Program-made: the position numbers and the translations under genes | Notes under the pieces: model-generated | The model's input: the letters and a program-made list of their open reading frames with translations, nothing else | Databases searched by the model: none | What the model was told of the DNA's origin: nothing | Source of the DNA: Streptomyces sp. NK08204 | GTDB taxonomy: Bacteria; Actinomycetota; Actinomycetes; Streptomycetales; Streptomycetaceae | Assembly (NCBI RefSeq): GCF_020400585.1 | Contig: NZ_JAINVF010000021.1 | Location: 1-64,000 of the forward strand | Direction: 5' to 3' | DNA: 64,000 bases | Shown here: piece by piece, positions 1-8,249 of the stretch | Numbering within the stretch: the first letter of the stretch is position 1 | How the letters are laid out: every line of letters begins with the position of its first letter

Positions 1-1
1 C

Positions 2-1141
2 CGGGACGACCGTGGTGACCGTGGTGACCGTCCCGCTTTCCGCCGGGACGACCGTGGCGACCGCGGCGACCGCCCCGCGTTCCGCCGGGACGACCGCCGG
101 GACGACCGTCGCGACGACCGCCGGGACGACCGCCGAGGCGAGGACCGTGGCGGCTTCCGGCGGGAGGACAGCCGTGGTGAGCGCGGCGGTTTCCGGGGCC
201 GTGACGACCGGGGCGGCCGTGGGCCCCGTCGGGACGACCGTGGTGGACGGCCCGGGGGCTTCCGCGGCCGTGACGGACGCGACGACCGTCGGGACGACCG
301 CCGTGGCGGTAGCCGCTTCCGTGACGAGCGCGACCGGGACCGGGAGCCGATCAAGCGGCTGCCCATCCCGGAGGACGTCACCGGTGAGGAGATCGACAAG
401 GACGTCCGTCAGGAACTGCAGAGCCTGCCGAAGACGCTCGCTGAGGACGTCGCCAAGAACCTGGTGATGGTCGCGCGGCTCATCGACGAGGACCCCGAGG
501 CCGCCTACGGCTACTCCAGGGTCGCCCTGCGCCTGGCGTCCCGCGTGGCCGCCGTGCGCGAGGCCGCTGGTTTCGCCGCCTACGCCACCCAGAAGTTCGG
601 TGAGGCACTCGCCGAGTTCCGGGCCGCGCGGCGGATGACCGGCTCCGTCGACCTGTGGCCGGTGATGGCCGACTGCGAGCGCGGGCTCGGCCGGCCGGAG
701 AAGGCGCTGGACATGGCCGGCGCCCCGGAGGTGCACAAGCTGGACAAGGCAGGCCAGGTCGAGATGCGGCTCGTCGCGGCCGGTGCCCGGCGTGACATGG
801 GGCAGCTGGACGCGGCGATCGTGACGCTGCAGAGCCCCGAGCTGGCCTCCAGCTCCGTGCAGCCCTGGACCGCGCGCCTGCGCTACGCCTACGCCGACGC
901 CCTTCTCGCCATCGGCCGTGACGCGGAGGCCCGCGAGTGGTTCGCCAAGGCCGTCGAGGCCGACCGGGACGGCAGCACGGACGCCTCCGACCGGCTCGCC
1001 GAGCTGGACGGTGTCGAGTTCGTCGACGCCCTCGACGAGAGCGAGAGCGAGGACAGCACAGGCTCCACGGATGCCCCCGCACCCGCCCAGGACGCTGAGG
1101 ACCCCCAGGGCCCCCAGGCCGGCCAGGACGACCGGGACTGA
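2..1141 (+). CDS. TPR-repeat protein with Arg/Asp/Gly-rich N-terminal tail (5' end outside window)
   Basis: The reading frame is open from the left edge, so the start lies upstream. The first ~115 visible residues are a low-complexity charged tail of repeated RRDD, RGDR and RGGF units, likely disordered and reminiscent of RGG-type RNA-binding tails (inference). Then comes an alpha-helical region with TPR-like helix pairs (for example the stretches around YGYSRVALRLAS, GEALAEFRAARR and RDAEAREWFAKAVEAD), ending in an acidic Asp/Glu/Pro tail. TPR domains bind proteins; no catalytic motif is seen. A strong hairpin follows the stop codon. Specific function is unknown. Confidence 0.85.
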   Translation, partial: RDDRGDRGDRPAFRRDDRGDRGDRPAFRRDDRRDDRRDDRRDDRRGEDRGGFRREDSRGERGGFRGRDDRGGRGPRRDDRGGRPGGFRGRDGRDDRRDDRRGGSRFRDERDRDREPIKRLPIPEDVTGEEIDKDVRQELQSLPKTLAEDVAKNLVMVARLIDEDPEAAYGYSRVALRLASRVAAVREAAGFAAYATQKFGEALAEFRAARRMTGSVDLWPVMADCERGLGRPEKALDMAGAPEVHKLDKAGQVEMRLVAAGARRDMGQLDAAIVTLQSPELASSSVQPWTARLRYAYADALLAIGRDAEAREWFAKAVEADRDGSTDASDRLAELDGVEFVDALDESESEDSTGSTDAPAPAQDAEDPQGPQAGQDDRD

Positions 1142-1180
1142 CGTGAGCCGGTGAGATCACGGCAGTGACGAAATGAAGAA

Positions 1181-1205
1181 GGGCGGGACCGACGAGGTCC
1201 CGCCC
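1181..1205. terminator. Bidirectional intrinsic terminator between convergent genes
   Basis: A perfect 10-bp inverted repeat (GGGCGGGACC / GGTCCCGCCC) with a 5-base loop, followed by TTT on the plus strand. It lies between the TPR gene and the convergent DUF1015 gene and could serve both. Confidence 0.8.
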
Positions 1206-1250
1206 TTTCGTATGAGACGCGGATGCGACCGGTGCCGCCCGCGGAAGGGG

Positions 1251-2534
1251 TCAGACCTCCAGCGCCCGCAGCACCAGCCCCGACGCCGGCTTCGGGCCGA
1301 ACGACGTCGACTTGCGGGGCATCGTCACGCCCTGCCGGGCCAGGTCACGCACGACCTCCTCACGGACCGGGTGCAGCAGCACGGCCGTACCGCCGTCCCG
1401 CTCCGCCTTCGCGACCGTGGCCGCCGCGTCGTGGATGTAGGCGATGTGGGCGGGGGAGTCCTCGGGGATGCGCCACACGTGGTCGAGCAGCGTGGCGTGC
1501 AGGACGGTCGCGTCCAGGGAACGCCAGGCGGTCGGGCGGTCCGTGGGGACCGTACGGGCCAGCAGGTCCGGGTCGGGGCGGTCTATCAGGTGGAAGGCGC
1601 CGTCGCCGGCCAGCAGAAAGGCGTTGCCCGCGCAGGCCGCGTCCGCGAGCGCTTCCAGGGCCTCGGGCAGGGGCACGTTCAGGTGCCGGACCCGGAACAG
1701 GCCCGCCACGGCCCTCAGCGCCTCCGCGACCGGCAGGCCGTGCAGCAGGCGGTGGATGGCGCGGACGCGCAGCGGATAGCGGGCGGTGTCGACCAGCAGG
1801 ACCAGGCCGTAGTCCCAGGGGCTCGGGGAGGGTTGCTCGGCGCGGAGCATCCGGTACGTGGCCCAGCGGTGGTGGCCGTCGGCGATGAGGGCCTGGTGGT
1901 GGGCCAGGTCGGACTGGATGCCGGCCACGTCGCCGGGGTCGGTGACCGACCACAGCCGGTGGTGGAAGCCGTCCTCGGTGACGGTGTCCAGCAGCGGCGG
2001 ACCCAGCACCGTGCGCTCGACGACCTCGGCCGCCGTGCCGTTGCCGCGGTAGCTGAGCAGCAACGGCTCCAGATTCGCGCGAGTGGCCCGCATCAGGGCC
2101 GCGCGGTCTGCGACCAGGGGCGGCATGACGTCCTCGTGCGGGAGCACCACGCCTTCCCCGGGCTCCGAGACACGCAGCGCGCCGATGACGCCGCGCTGGA
2201 GCATGCCGTTGCCGTCCCGCTGTTCGTACACGTACAGGCCGGGGTCCGGGTCGGCCGTCAGAACGCCCTCGTCGATCCAGCGGCGCAGCGTGTCCGCCGC
2301 CTGTTCGTTACGGGCGGCGGGGGTGCCGGCCTCGGGGAGGATGAGCCGGACGATGTTGTACGGGTCCGCCGACTGAAGGTGGTGGACGCCGTCGGGGCGC
2401 ACGACGACGTCGTACGGCGGGGACGTGACGGAGGCGAGGCTGCCGACCCGGTCAGGGTCGTAACGAAGGCCTCGGAACGGGGTGAGTTCCAGGCCCCGGG
2501 GCGCCGTTGCTTCCGAGTGACCTGCAGTGTTCAT
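1251..2534 (-). CDS. DUF1015 family protein
   Basis: The 427-residue protein has the family's N-terminal signature (FRGLRYDP ... VTSPPYDVV) and its HHRWATYR motif near residue 215; the length is normal for the family. Members are cytoplasmic and lack an experimentally settled function; some are compared with ParB/Srx-like nucleases or kinases, which I cannot test here. Start: ATG at 2534 lacks a ribosome binding site, but TACGAT lies 6 bases upstream on the minus strand (2541-2546), which fits a leaderless mRNA. It is divergent from the HAD hydrolase. Confidence 0.85.
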   Translation of the reverse strand: MNTAGHSEATAPRGLELTPFRGLRYDPDRVGSLASVTSPPYDVVVRPDGVHHLQSADPYNIVRLILPEAGTPAARNEQAADTLRRWIDEGVLTADPDPGLYVYEQRDGNGMLQRGVIGALRVSEPGEGVVLPHEDVMPPLVADRAALMRATRANLEPLLLSYRGNGTAAEVVERTVLGPPLLDTVTEDGFHHRLWSVTDPGDVAGIQSDLAHHQALIADGHHRWATYRMLRAEQPSPSPWDYGLVLLVDTARYPLRVRAIHRLLHGLPVAEALRAVAGLFRVRHLNVPLPEALEALADAACAGNAFLLAGDGAFHLIDRPDPDLLARTVPTDRPTAWRSLDATVLHATLLDHVWRIPEDSPAHIAYIHDAAATVAKAERDGGTAVLLHPVREEVVRDLARQGVTMPRKSTSFGPKPASGLVLRALEV

Positions 2535-2608
2535 CCCGGCATCGTACGTGTGTCAGTGCCATGCGGGATGATCGATGGGGAAAGCGACAGAACGAGGAGC
2601 GATGCGGA

Positions 2609-3637
2609 ATGAGCCAGGGCGTCAGGACCAGGCCCGGGAACAGTGGGCAGCCCCTGAGCGAGGCGTACGACACGGCGCTGCTCGATCTTGACGGGGTGGT
2701 GTACGCGGGCGGGAGCGCGATCGTGCACGCGGTCGACTCACTGACCCGCGCCCGTGCGGTCGGGATGCATCTGGCCTACGTCACCAACAACGCGCTGCGG
2801 ACCCCGGACGCCGTCGCCGAGCACCTGACCGAGCTGGGGATACCGGCGGGCGCCGGTGACGTCGTCACCTCGGCGCAGGCCGTCGCGCGGCTGATCAGCG
2901 AGCAGGTGCCGGCCGGGGCGAGGGTGCTGGTGATCGGCGGCGAGGGGCTGCGGGTCGCGCTGCGGGAGCGGGGTCTGGTGCCCGTGGAGTCGGCGGACGA
3001 CGACCCGGCGGCGGTCGTGCAGGGCTACGGCGGCCCCGAGCTGACCTGGGGGCGGTTCGCGGAGGCGTCGTACGCCGTGGCGCGCGGGGTGCCCTGGTTC
3101 GCGTCCAACGCCGATCTGACGATCCCGAGCGGACGGGGCATCGCACCCGGCAACGGCGCGGCCGTGGAGGTCGTACGGATCGCCACCGGCGCCGAACCGC
3201 AGGTGGCGGGCAAGCCGCTGCCGCCCATGCACCGGGAGACCATCCTGCGTACGGGCGCGAAGCGGCCCTTGGTCGTCGGGGACCGGCTGGACACGGACAT
3301 CGAGGGAGCGTTCAACGGCTCGGTGGACTCGCTGCTGGTGCTGACCGGCGTCACCGACGGCGCCCAGCTGCTCGCCGCGCCCCCGCAGCACCGGCCGACC
3401 TATGTGGACGCCGACCTGCGCGGCCTGCTCACCGGGCAGCCGGAAGTCACCGAGGAGGGGGACGGGTTCCGCTGCGGCGGCTGGACGGCGCGCAGCGGAA
3501 CCGAGCGGCTGGAGCTGGACGGCACGGGGAAGGCGGCCGACGGGCTGCGGGCGCTGTGTGCGGCGGCCTGGACGGTGGCCGGTAAGGGTTCCTGCGAGCT
3601 GGACGGGGGGAAGGCTCTGGCCAGGCTCGGCCTCTGA
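2609..3637 (+). CDS. HAD-superfamily phosphatase, NagD/phosphoglycolate-phosphatase type
   Basis: Haloacid dehalogenase fold. Motif I is DLDGVVYAG near residue 22, giving the nucleophile and acid/base aspartates; motif II is the YVTNNA stretch; motif IV is GDRLDTDIEGA, binding Mg. This pattern is typical of class IIA enzymes that dephosphorylate small sugar or glycolate phosphates; the substrate cannot be read from sequence. An extra ~70 C-terminal residues follow the core. ATG 2609 is preceded by GAGGAG (2594-2599) at good spacing; upstream in-frame ATGs lack one. Length from this start is 342 residues. Confidence 0.88.
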   Translation: MSQGVRTRPGNSGQPLSEAYDTALLDLDGVVYAGGSAIVHAVDSLTRARAVGMHLAYVTNNALRTPDAVAEHLTELGIPAGAGDVVTSAQAVARLISEQVPAGARVLVIGGEGLRVALRERGLVPVESADDDPAAVVQGYGGPELTWGRFAEASYAVARGVPWFASNADLTIPSGRGIAPGNGAAVEVVRIATGAEPQVAGKPLPPMHRETILRTGAKRPLVVGDRLDTDIEGAFNGSVDSLLVLTGVTDGAQLLAAPPQHRPTYVDADLRGLLTGQPEVTEEGDGFRCGGWTARSGTERLELDGTGKAADGLRALCAAAWTVAGKGSCELDGGKALARLGL

Positions 3638-3729
3638 GGCGCGAAACCGGCGCGAAACCGGCGCGGAGCTGCACGGATCTGCACGGAGCTGTGGGGAACT
3701 GTGTGGAGCTGCCTGGGAGCTGCGCAGGC
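3638..3729. repeat. Two adjacent short tandem arrays
   Basis: Two and a half copies of an 11-bp unit (GGCGCGAAACC) begin directly after the stop codon of the HAD gene, followed by about six degenerate 10-12 bp units built on GGAGCTG. No function is apparent. The array ends 20 bp before the iron box of the next operon. Confidence 0.6.
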
Positions 3730-3749
3730 ACCGGGGGACCGATCGTAAG

Positions 3750-3768
3750 TAAGGGTAGGCTAACCTAA
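3750..3768. promoter_or_regulatory. Iron box (DmdR/IdeR/DtxR-type operator) covering a promoter -10
   Basis: TAAGGGTAGGCTAACCTAA matches the 19-bp actinobacterial iron-box consensus TTAGGTTAGGCTAACCTAA at 17 of 19 positions. The right half contains TAACCT (3761-3766) 7 bases before the ATG at 3774, so the repressor would sit on the -10 element of an apparently leaderless transcript. The family knowledge is that Fe(II)-loaded DmdR1/IdeR represses such promoters when iron is replete. Confidence 0.85.
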
Positions 3769-3773
3769 GCTTC

Positions 3774-4814
3774 ATGATCGGCCGTCCTTCGGAACCACGC
3801 GCGCAGACCGCCCCCGCGCCACCTGCCCGCCGGGCGGTACGGGCCCTTGGGCTCCTGCTCTCCGCCGCGATCCTCGTGCTCGTGGCCCTGGCGAGCATCG
3901 CGATCGGGGCGAAACCGCTGTCGGCGGACCAGATCTGGCACGGCCTGTTCCACGGCACGGGGACCTACGGCGACGTCGTCGTGGACGAACGGCTCTCACG
4001 CACCGCCCTCGGTCTGCCGGCCGGTGCCGCGCTCGGCCTGTCCGGGGCGGTGCTCCAGGCGCTCACCCGCAATCCACTGGCCGACCCCGGCCTGCTCGGC
4101 ATCAACGCGGGCGCCTCCGCCGCCGTCGTCACCGCCATCACCTACCTCGGCGTCACCAGCCTGAGCGGCTATGTGTGGTTCGCCTTCGTCGGGGCGGCGG
4201 CGGCCGGCGCGCTGGTGTGGTTCCTCGGCGGCGGCCGGGGCACCACCCCGGTGCGGCTCGCGCTCGCCGGCGCGGCCATCAGCGCCGCGCTCTACGGCTA
4301 CCTCCAGGCCGTGATGATCACAGACGGCGCGGCGCTCGGCAGGATGCGCTTCTGGACGGTGGGTTCGCTGGCCTCCGCCAGCGACGCGACCGTCCGGCAG
4401 GTCCTGCCGTTCCTCGCGGTCGGCACGGTCCTCGCGCTGGCCCTGGCCCGCCCGCTGAACGCCGTGGCGACGGGCGACGACACCGCCCGGGCCCTCGGCG
4501 TGAACCTCGACCGCACCCGCGCCCTGGCCATGCTGGCCGCGACCGTGCTGTGCGGCGCCGCGACCGCCGCCTGCGGACCGATCGTCTTCGTCGGCCTGCT
4601 GGTCCCGCACGCCGTGCGCTCCTTCACCGGCCCCGACCTGCGCTGGACCCTGCCGTACGCCGCCCTCCTGTCGCCCGTGCTGCTGCTCGGCGCCGACATC
4701 ATCGGCCGCGTCGTCGCCCGGCCCGCGGAACTCCAGGCCGGCATCGTCACCGCGATCGTCGGCGGCCCGGTCTACATCCTGCTCGTACGCCGACGCAGGA
4801 CGGTCCGGCTGTGA
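3774..4814 (+). CDS. Iron-siderophore ABC transporter permease (FecCD family), first subunit
   Basis: A 346-residue BtuC/FecCD-type permease with about nine or ten hydrophobic segments and the family motif GAALGLSGAVLQALTRNPLADPGLLGINAGA (short parts: TRNPLADP, GINAGA). It forms the inner-membrane channel with the next gene's product. The ATG has no ribosome binding site and lies 5 bases after an iron box, so a leaderless iron-repressed mRNA is likely. Its stop overlaps the next start (GTGA). No substrate-binding lipoprotein gene is present in this cluster, so one encoded elsewhere must serve it. Confidence 0.92.
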   Translation: MIGRPSEPRAQTAPAPPARRAVRALGLLLSAAILVLVALASIAIGAKPLSADQIWHGLFHGTGTYGDVVVDERLSRTALGLPAGAALGLSGAVLQALTRNPLADPGLLGINAGASAAVVTAITYLGVTSLSGYVWFAFVGAAAAGALVWFLGGGRGTTPVRLALAGAAISAALYGYLQAVMITDGAALGRMRFWTVGSLASASDATVRQVLPFLAVGTVLALALARPLNAVATGDDTARALGVNLDRTRALAMLAATVLCGAATAACGPIVFVGLLVPHAVRSFTGPDLRWTLPYAALLSPVLLLGADIIGRVVARPAELQAGIVTAIVGGPVYILLVRRRRTVRL

Positions 4815-5857
4815 AGACACCCTCCCGGAGCCGTGCCGTACGCGCCCCTGGCGGGCTCTCCCTGCGCCTGGACGTGCGCGCGCTCCTCGTCGTCCTCCTG
4901 CTGCTGGCCGCCGCGGGCGCCGTGGCCATCGCGCTCATCGGCACCGGCGACGCGCGGATCCCGGCCGCCGACGTCATCCGGACACTGGCCGGACAGGGCA
5001 CCGCCTACCAGGACTTCATCGTCAACGAGTTGCGACTGCCGCGCGTCCTGGCCGGCCTGCTGGTCGGTGCCTCGCTCGGGCTCGGCGGCGCCCTGTTCCA
5101 GTCCGTCACCCGCAACCCGCTGGGCAGCCCGGACGTCCTCGGCCTGTCCCAGGGCTCGACGGCGGGAGCACTGGTCGTGATCGTGCTGATGTCCGGCAGC
5201 GCCACCCAGGTCACCGTCGGCGCCCTGACCGGTGGCCTGGCGACCGGACTCGCCCTCTACCTGCTCGCCCGGAAGCAGGGCGTGCACGGGTACCGGCTGG
5301 TCCTGGTCGGCATCGGCGTCAACGCGATCGGCACCGCGGTCAACGGCTGTCTGCTCACCAGAGCCGACCTGGTCGACGCGGCCCGCGCGACGGTGTGGAC
5401 CACCGGCTCCCTGGGTGGCCGTGGCTGGGACGAGGTCCGGCCGCTGGCCGTCCTGTGCGCCGTGCTCGTCCCGCTGGTCCTCGCCCACGCGCGCGGGCTC
5501 AGGATGAGCGAGATGGGCGATGACGTCGCGGGCGCCCTCGGGGTCCGGGTGCAGCGGGTACGGCTGGTGCTGGTGGTCTCCGCCGTGCTGCTCACCGCCG
5601 CCGCCACGGCTGCCGCCGGACCCGTCGGCTTCGTCGCGCTCACCGCGCCGCAGCTCGCCCGCCGACTGACCCGCTCGCCGGGGCCGAACCTGGTGCCCTC
5701 CCTCTGCACGGGCGCCACCCTGCTGGTCGCCGCCGACTGGTACGCGCAGCGCGCCTTCGGCGCCGACCAGCTGCCCGTGGGTGTGGTCACCGGCGTCATG
5801 GGCGGCGGCTACCTGCTGTGGCTGCTGGTCACCGAGCGCCGCGCGGGCCGGATATGA
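4811..5857 (+). CDS. Iron-siderophore ABC transporter permease (FecCD family), second subunit
   Basis: A 348-residue paralogue of the preceding permease, with motif pieces VTRNPLGSPDVLGLSQGS and C-terminal ARRLTRSPGPN and GVVTGVMGGGYLLWLL (the usual FepD/FepG end). The GTG start overlaps the upstream stop and the final TGA overlaps the ATPase start by 4 bp, implying translational coupling and equal subunit output. It is expected to pair with the first permease as a heterodimer, as in FepDG. Regulation follows from the upstream iron box. Confidence 0.92.
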   Translation: MKTPSRSRAVRAPGGLSLRLDVRALLVVLLLLAAAGAVAIALIGTGDARIPAADVIRTLAGQGTAYQDFIVNELRLPRVLAGLLVGASLGLGGALFQSVTRNPLGSPDVLGLSQGSTAGALVVIVLMSGSATQVTVGALTGGLATGLALYLLARKQGVHGYRLVLVGIGVNAIGTAVNGCLLTRADLVDAARATVWTTGSLGGRGWDEVRPLAVLCAVLVPLVLAHARGLRMSEMGDDVAGALGVRVQRVRLVLVVSAVLLTAAATAAAGPVGFVALTAPQLARRLTRSPGPNLVPSLCTGATLLVAADWYAQRAFGADQLPVGVVTGVMGGGYLLWLLVTERRAGRI

Positions 5858-6702
5858 GCGGCACACACCCGAACACCCCGAGGAGCACGGTGAACCGTCT
5901 GTCCGCCCAGAACATCACTCTCGCCTACGACCAGCGCGTCATTGCCGAGCGGCTGTCGGTGGAGATCCCCGACAACTCCTTCACGGTGATCGTCGGCCCG
6001 AACGCGTGCGGCAAGTCGACGCTGCTGCGGGCCCTGTCGCGGATGCTCAGGCCGAGCCGGGGCCGGGTACTGCTGGACGGGCAGGTCATCCAGTCGATGC
6101 CCGCGAAGAAGGCCGCCCGGACGCTCGGCCTGCTGCCGCAGTCGTCGATCGCGCCGGACGGGATCACCGTCGCCGAGCTGGTCGGCCGGGGCCGCTACCC
6201 GCACCAGGGACTGCTGCGGCAGTGGTCGGCCGAGGACGAGCGGGTCGTCCAGGAGTCGATGCGGCAGACCGGCGTGGCCGACCTGGCCGGCCGGTACGTG
6301 GACGAGCTGTCCGGGGGGCAGCGCCAGCGCGTCTGGATCGCCATGGCCCTCGCCCAGCAGACCCCGCTGCTGCTGCTGGACGAGCCGACCACCTACCTGG
6401 ACATCCAGCACCAGATCGACGTCCTCGACCTGTGCGCCGAACTGCACGAGACACAGGGCCGCACCCTGGTCGCCGTCCTGCACGACCTCAACCACGCGGC
6501 CCGCTACGCCACCCACCTCGTCGCCCTGCGCGGCGGGGAGGTGGTAGCCGAGGGCGCCCCGAACGACATCGTGACCGCTGAGCTGGTCGAGGAGGTATTC
6601 GGGCTGCGCTGTCAGGTGATCGACGACCCCGAGACCGGAACCCCGCTGGTGGTGCCCGCGGCCCGCCGGGCCCGCTCCGCGCGGGTCACAGCAGCTTCCT
6701 GA
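5854..6702 (+). CDS. Iron-siderophore ABC transporter ATP-binding protein (FepC/FecE type)
   Basis: The cytoplasmic ATPase of the importer. Walker A is GPNACGKST near residue 44, the signature is LSGGQRQRVWIA and Walker B is LLLLDEPTTYLD, followed by an H-loop in LHDLNHAARYA; all are intact. ATG 5854 overlaps the permease stop (ATGA). An in-frame GTG at 5890 has a better ribosome binding site (GAGGAG at 5880-5885) and would remove 12 poorly conserved residues, so either start is possible. The 3' end overlaps the convergent SCP2 gene by 17 bp. Confidence 0.92.
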   Translation: MSGTHPNTPRSTVNRLSAQNITLAYDQRVIAERLSVEIPDNSFTVIVGPNACGKSTLLRALSRMLRPSRGRVLLDGQVIQSMPAKKAARTLGLLPQSSIAPDGITVAELVGRGRYPHQGLLRQWSAEDERVVQESMRQTGVADLAGRYVDELSGGQRQRVWIAMALAQQTPLLLLDEPTTYLDIQHQIDVLDLCAELHETQGRTLVAVLHDLNHAARYATHLVALRGGEVVAEGAPNDIVTAELVEEVFGLRCQVIDDPETGTPLVVPAARRARSARVTAAS

Positions 6703-7033
6703 GCCGGAACAGGTCCAGCAGGCTCGCCTCCAGCCGCACCCGGCCCCTGCCCCAGGCGGTCGCGAAGCTCAGCTCCCCGTCCACCAGGGCCAGCAGGTCG
6801 TCCCCGGCCATGGCGAGCCTGATCTGCGCCTTCTCGCGCGGCGGCCCGGGCCGGGTGTCGTCCACCTCGATCCGGCCGCCCGTCATCCGGCCGGCGAAGG
6901 TCACGTCCAGATCGGTGATGTGGCAGCTCACCGAGCGGTCCAGGACCGCCGCCGCGCGAACCTCGCCCTCGGCACCCTGCATGGTGTCCGAAAGCTTGCC
7001 CAGCGCGGCACGGCATTCCTCGATGGTGGCCAT
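6686..7033 (-). CDS. SCP2 sterol-carrier-domain protein
   Basis: A 115-residue single-domain protein matching the SCP2 sterol-transfer fold: an N-terminal helix with ATIEECRAAL, a central beta region (SCHITDLDVTFAGRM, then AQIRLAMAGDDLLALVDGE) and a C-terminal lipid-covering segment (LLDLFRLRKLL). Actinobacterial members are stand-alone and bind hydrophobic ligands of unknown identity. ATG 7033 has no ribosome binding site; TACGGT lies 8 bases upstream on the minus strand (7042-7047), suggesting a leaderless transcript. It is divergent from the next small gene with 42 bp between. Confidence 0.8.
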   Translation of the reverse strand: MATIEECRAALGKLSDTMQGAEGEVRAAAVLDRSVSCHITDLDVTFAGRMTGGRIEVDDTRPGPPREKAQIRLAMAGDDLLALVDGELSFATAWGRGRVRLEASLLDLFRLRKLL

Positions 7034-7075
7034 CGCGCACGACCGTACCCCAGGGGTTCGAGGTAGCGTCTGGGC

Positions 7076-7426
7076 ATGAGCGAGTCCGTGTCCGAGGCCG
7101 AGGGCGTCCCGGCGGCCGAGACTGACATCGGCCCGGCGGCCGAGCCCGAGACCGTCCCGGCGGCGGAGCCCGAGACCGTCCCGGCGGCGGAGCCCGGGTA
7201 CGATCCCGCCGCCCCGGCGCCCCTGGACGTCCCCCGCACCCCCACCGGCAACGCCGAGGTGGACGCCCAGCTCGACCGGCTGGGCGATGCAGACCACCTC
7301 GCCACCGACGGACACCTCGAGGTGTACGAGGATGTACATCGGGGGCTGCGCGACGCGCTCACCGCGCTCGACGCCCGCCCGGGACCTCCGGTGCCCCCGA
7401 CCCCGTACTACCCGAGCAGGAGCTGA
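7076..7426 (+). CDS. Hypothetical protein with Glu/Pro/Ala repeats, upstream of tlyA
   Basis: A 116-residue protein. The first ~45 residues contain a tandem 8-residue repeat (PETVPAAE type, encoded by an almost exact 24-bp duplication near 7145-7195). The C-terminal half has two amphipathic helices (AEVDAQLDRLGDADHL and YEDVHRGLRDALTALD) and looks like a small helical hairpin. ATG 7076 is preceded by TAGCGT (7064-7069) and no ribosome binding site, indicating a leaderless mRNA. It ends 7 bp before tlyA and probably shares its operon. Function is not recognised. Confidence 0.7.
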   Translation: MSESVSEAEGVPAAETDIGPAAEPETVPAAEPETVPAAEPGYDPAAPAPLDVPRTPTGNAEVDAQLDRLGDADHLATDGHLEVYEDVHRGLRDALTALDARPGPPVPPTPYYPSRS

Positions 7427-7433
7427 ACCGAAC

Positions 7434-8249
7434 GTGGCAGGAGTCGCACGCCGCCGTCTGGACGCCGAGCTGGTCCGCCGGAAGCTCGCGCGTTCGCGCG
7501 AGCACGCCAGCCAGCTGATCGTCGCGGGGCGGGTCACCGTCGGCAGGACCGTGGCGACCAAGCCGGCCACGCAGGTCGAGACCGCCGCGGCCATCGTGGT
7601 CCAGGCCGACGACAGCGACCCCGACTACGTCTCCCGCGGCGGGCACAAGCTCGCCGGCGCACTCGAGGTCTTCGTGCCGCAGGGACTCGTCGTCCAGGGT
7701 CGGCGCGCACTCGACGCCGGCGCGTCCACGGGCGGCTTCACCGACGTGCTGCTGCGCGCCGGCGCCGCGCACGTCGTCGCCGTCGACGTCGGGTACGGAC
7801 AGCTCGCCTGGTCGCTGCAGAACGATGAGCGTGTCACCGTCAAGGACCGTACGAACGTAAGGGAGTTGACGCTGGAGGCGATCGACGGGGAACCTGTGGA
7901 TCTTGTGGTCGGAGATCTGTCCTTCATCCCGCTCGGGCTGGTGCTGCCCGCCCTGAAGCGGTGCGTGAAGCCGGACGCCGACCTCGTGATGATGGTCAAG
8001 CCGCAGTTCGAGGTGGGGAAGGAACGACTCGGCAGCGGGGGTGTCGTACGGAGTCCGCAGCTGCGGGCGGAGGCCGTGCGGGCAGTGGCCGAGAAGGCCT
8101 GGGAGCTGGGGCTCGGGGTGCGTGGCGTCACCGCGAGTCCGCTGCCGGGGCCCTCGGGCAATGTCGAGTACTTTCTGTGGCTGCGGTCCGACGCCCCCGA
8201 ACCGGACCCGGCCGACGTTGACCGTGCAGTGGCGGAGGGGCCGCGTTGA
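7434..8249 (+). CDS. tlyA: TlyA-family 16S/23S rRNA 2'-O-cytidine methyltransferase
   Basis: A 271-residue protein with an N-terminal S4 RNA-binding domain (about residues 6-65) and an FtsJ-like Rossmann methyltransferase. The SAM-binding loop is DAGASTGGFTD at 94-104. Lys72, the Asp of VVGDLSF (near 161) and the Lys of VKPQFEVGK (near 189) fit a K-D-K type active site. In mycobacteria TlyA modifies both ribosomal subunits and affects capreomycin sensitivity; Streptomyces members are inferred to do the same. GTG 7434 has AGGAG 11 bases upstream. The stop overlaps the nadK start as TTGA. Confidence 0.9.
   Translation: MAGVARRRLDAELVRRKLARSREHASQLIVAGRVTVGRTVATKPATQVETAAAIVVQADDSDPDYVSRGGHKLAGALEVFVPQGLVVQGRRALDAGASTGGFTDVLLRAGAAHVVAVDVGYGQLAWSLQNDERVTVKDRTNVRELTLEAIDGEPVDLVVGDLSFIPLGLVLPALKRCVKPDADLVMMVKPQFEVGKERLGSGGVVRSPQLRAEAVRAVAEKAWELGLGVRGVTASPLPGPSGNVEYFLWLRSDAPEPDPADVDRAVAEGPR

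Noticed and set aside
12..467. Separate 151-residue reading frame at the left edge
   Set aside because: It is the +1 shadow of the Arg/Asp/Gly-rich part of the TPR gene, which reads continuously in another frame from position 2.
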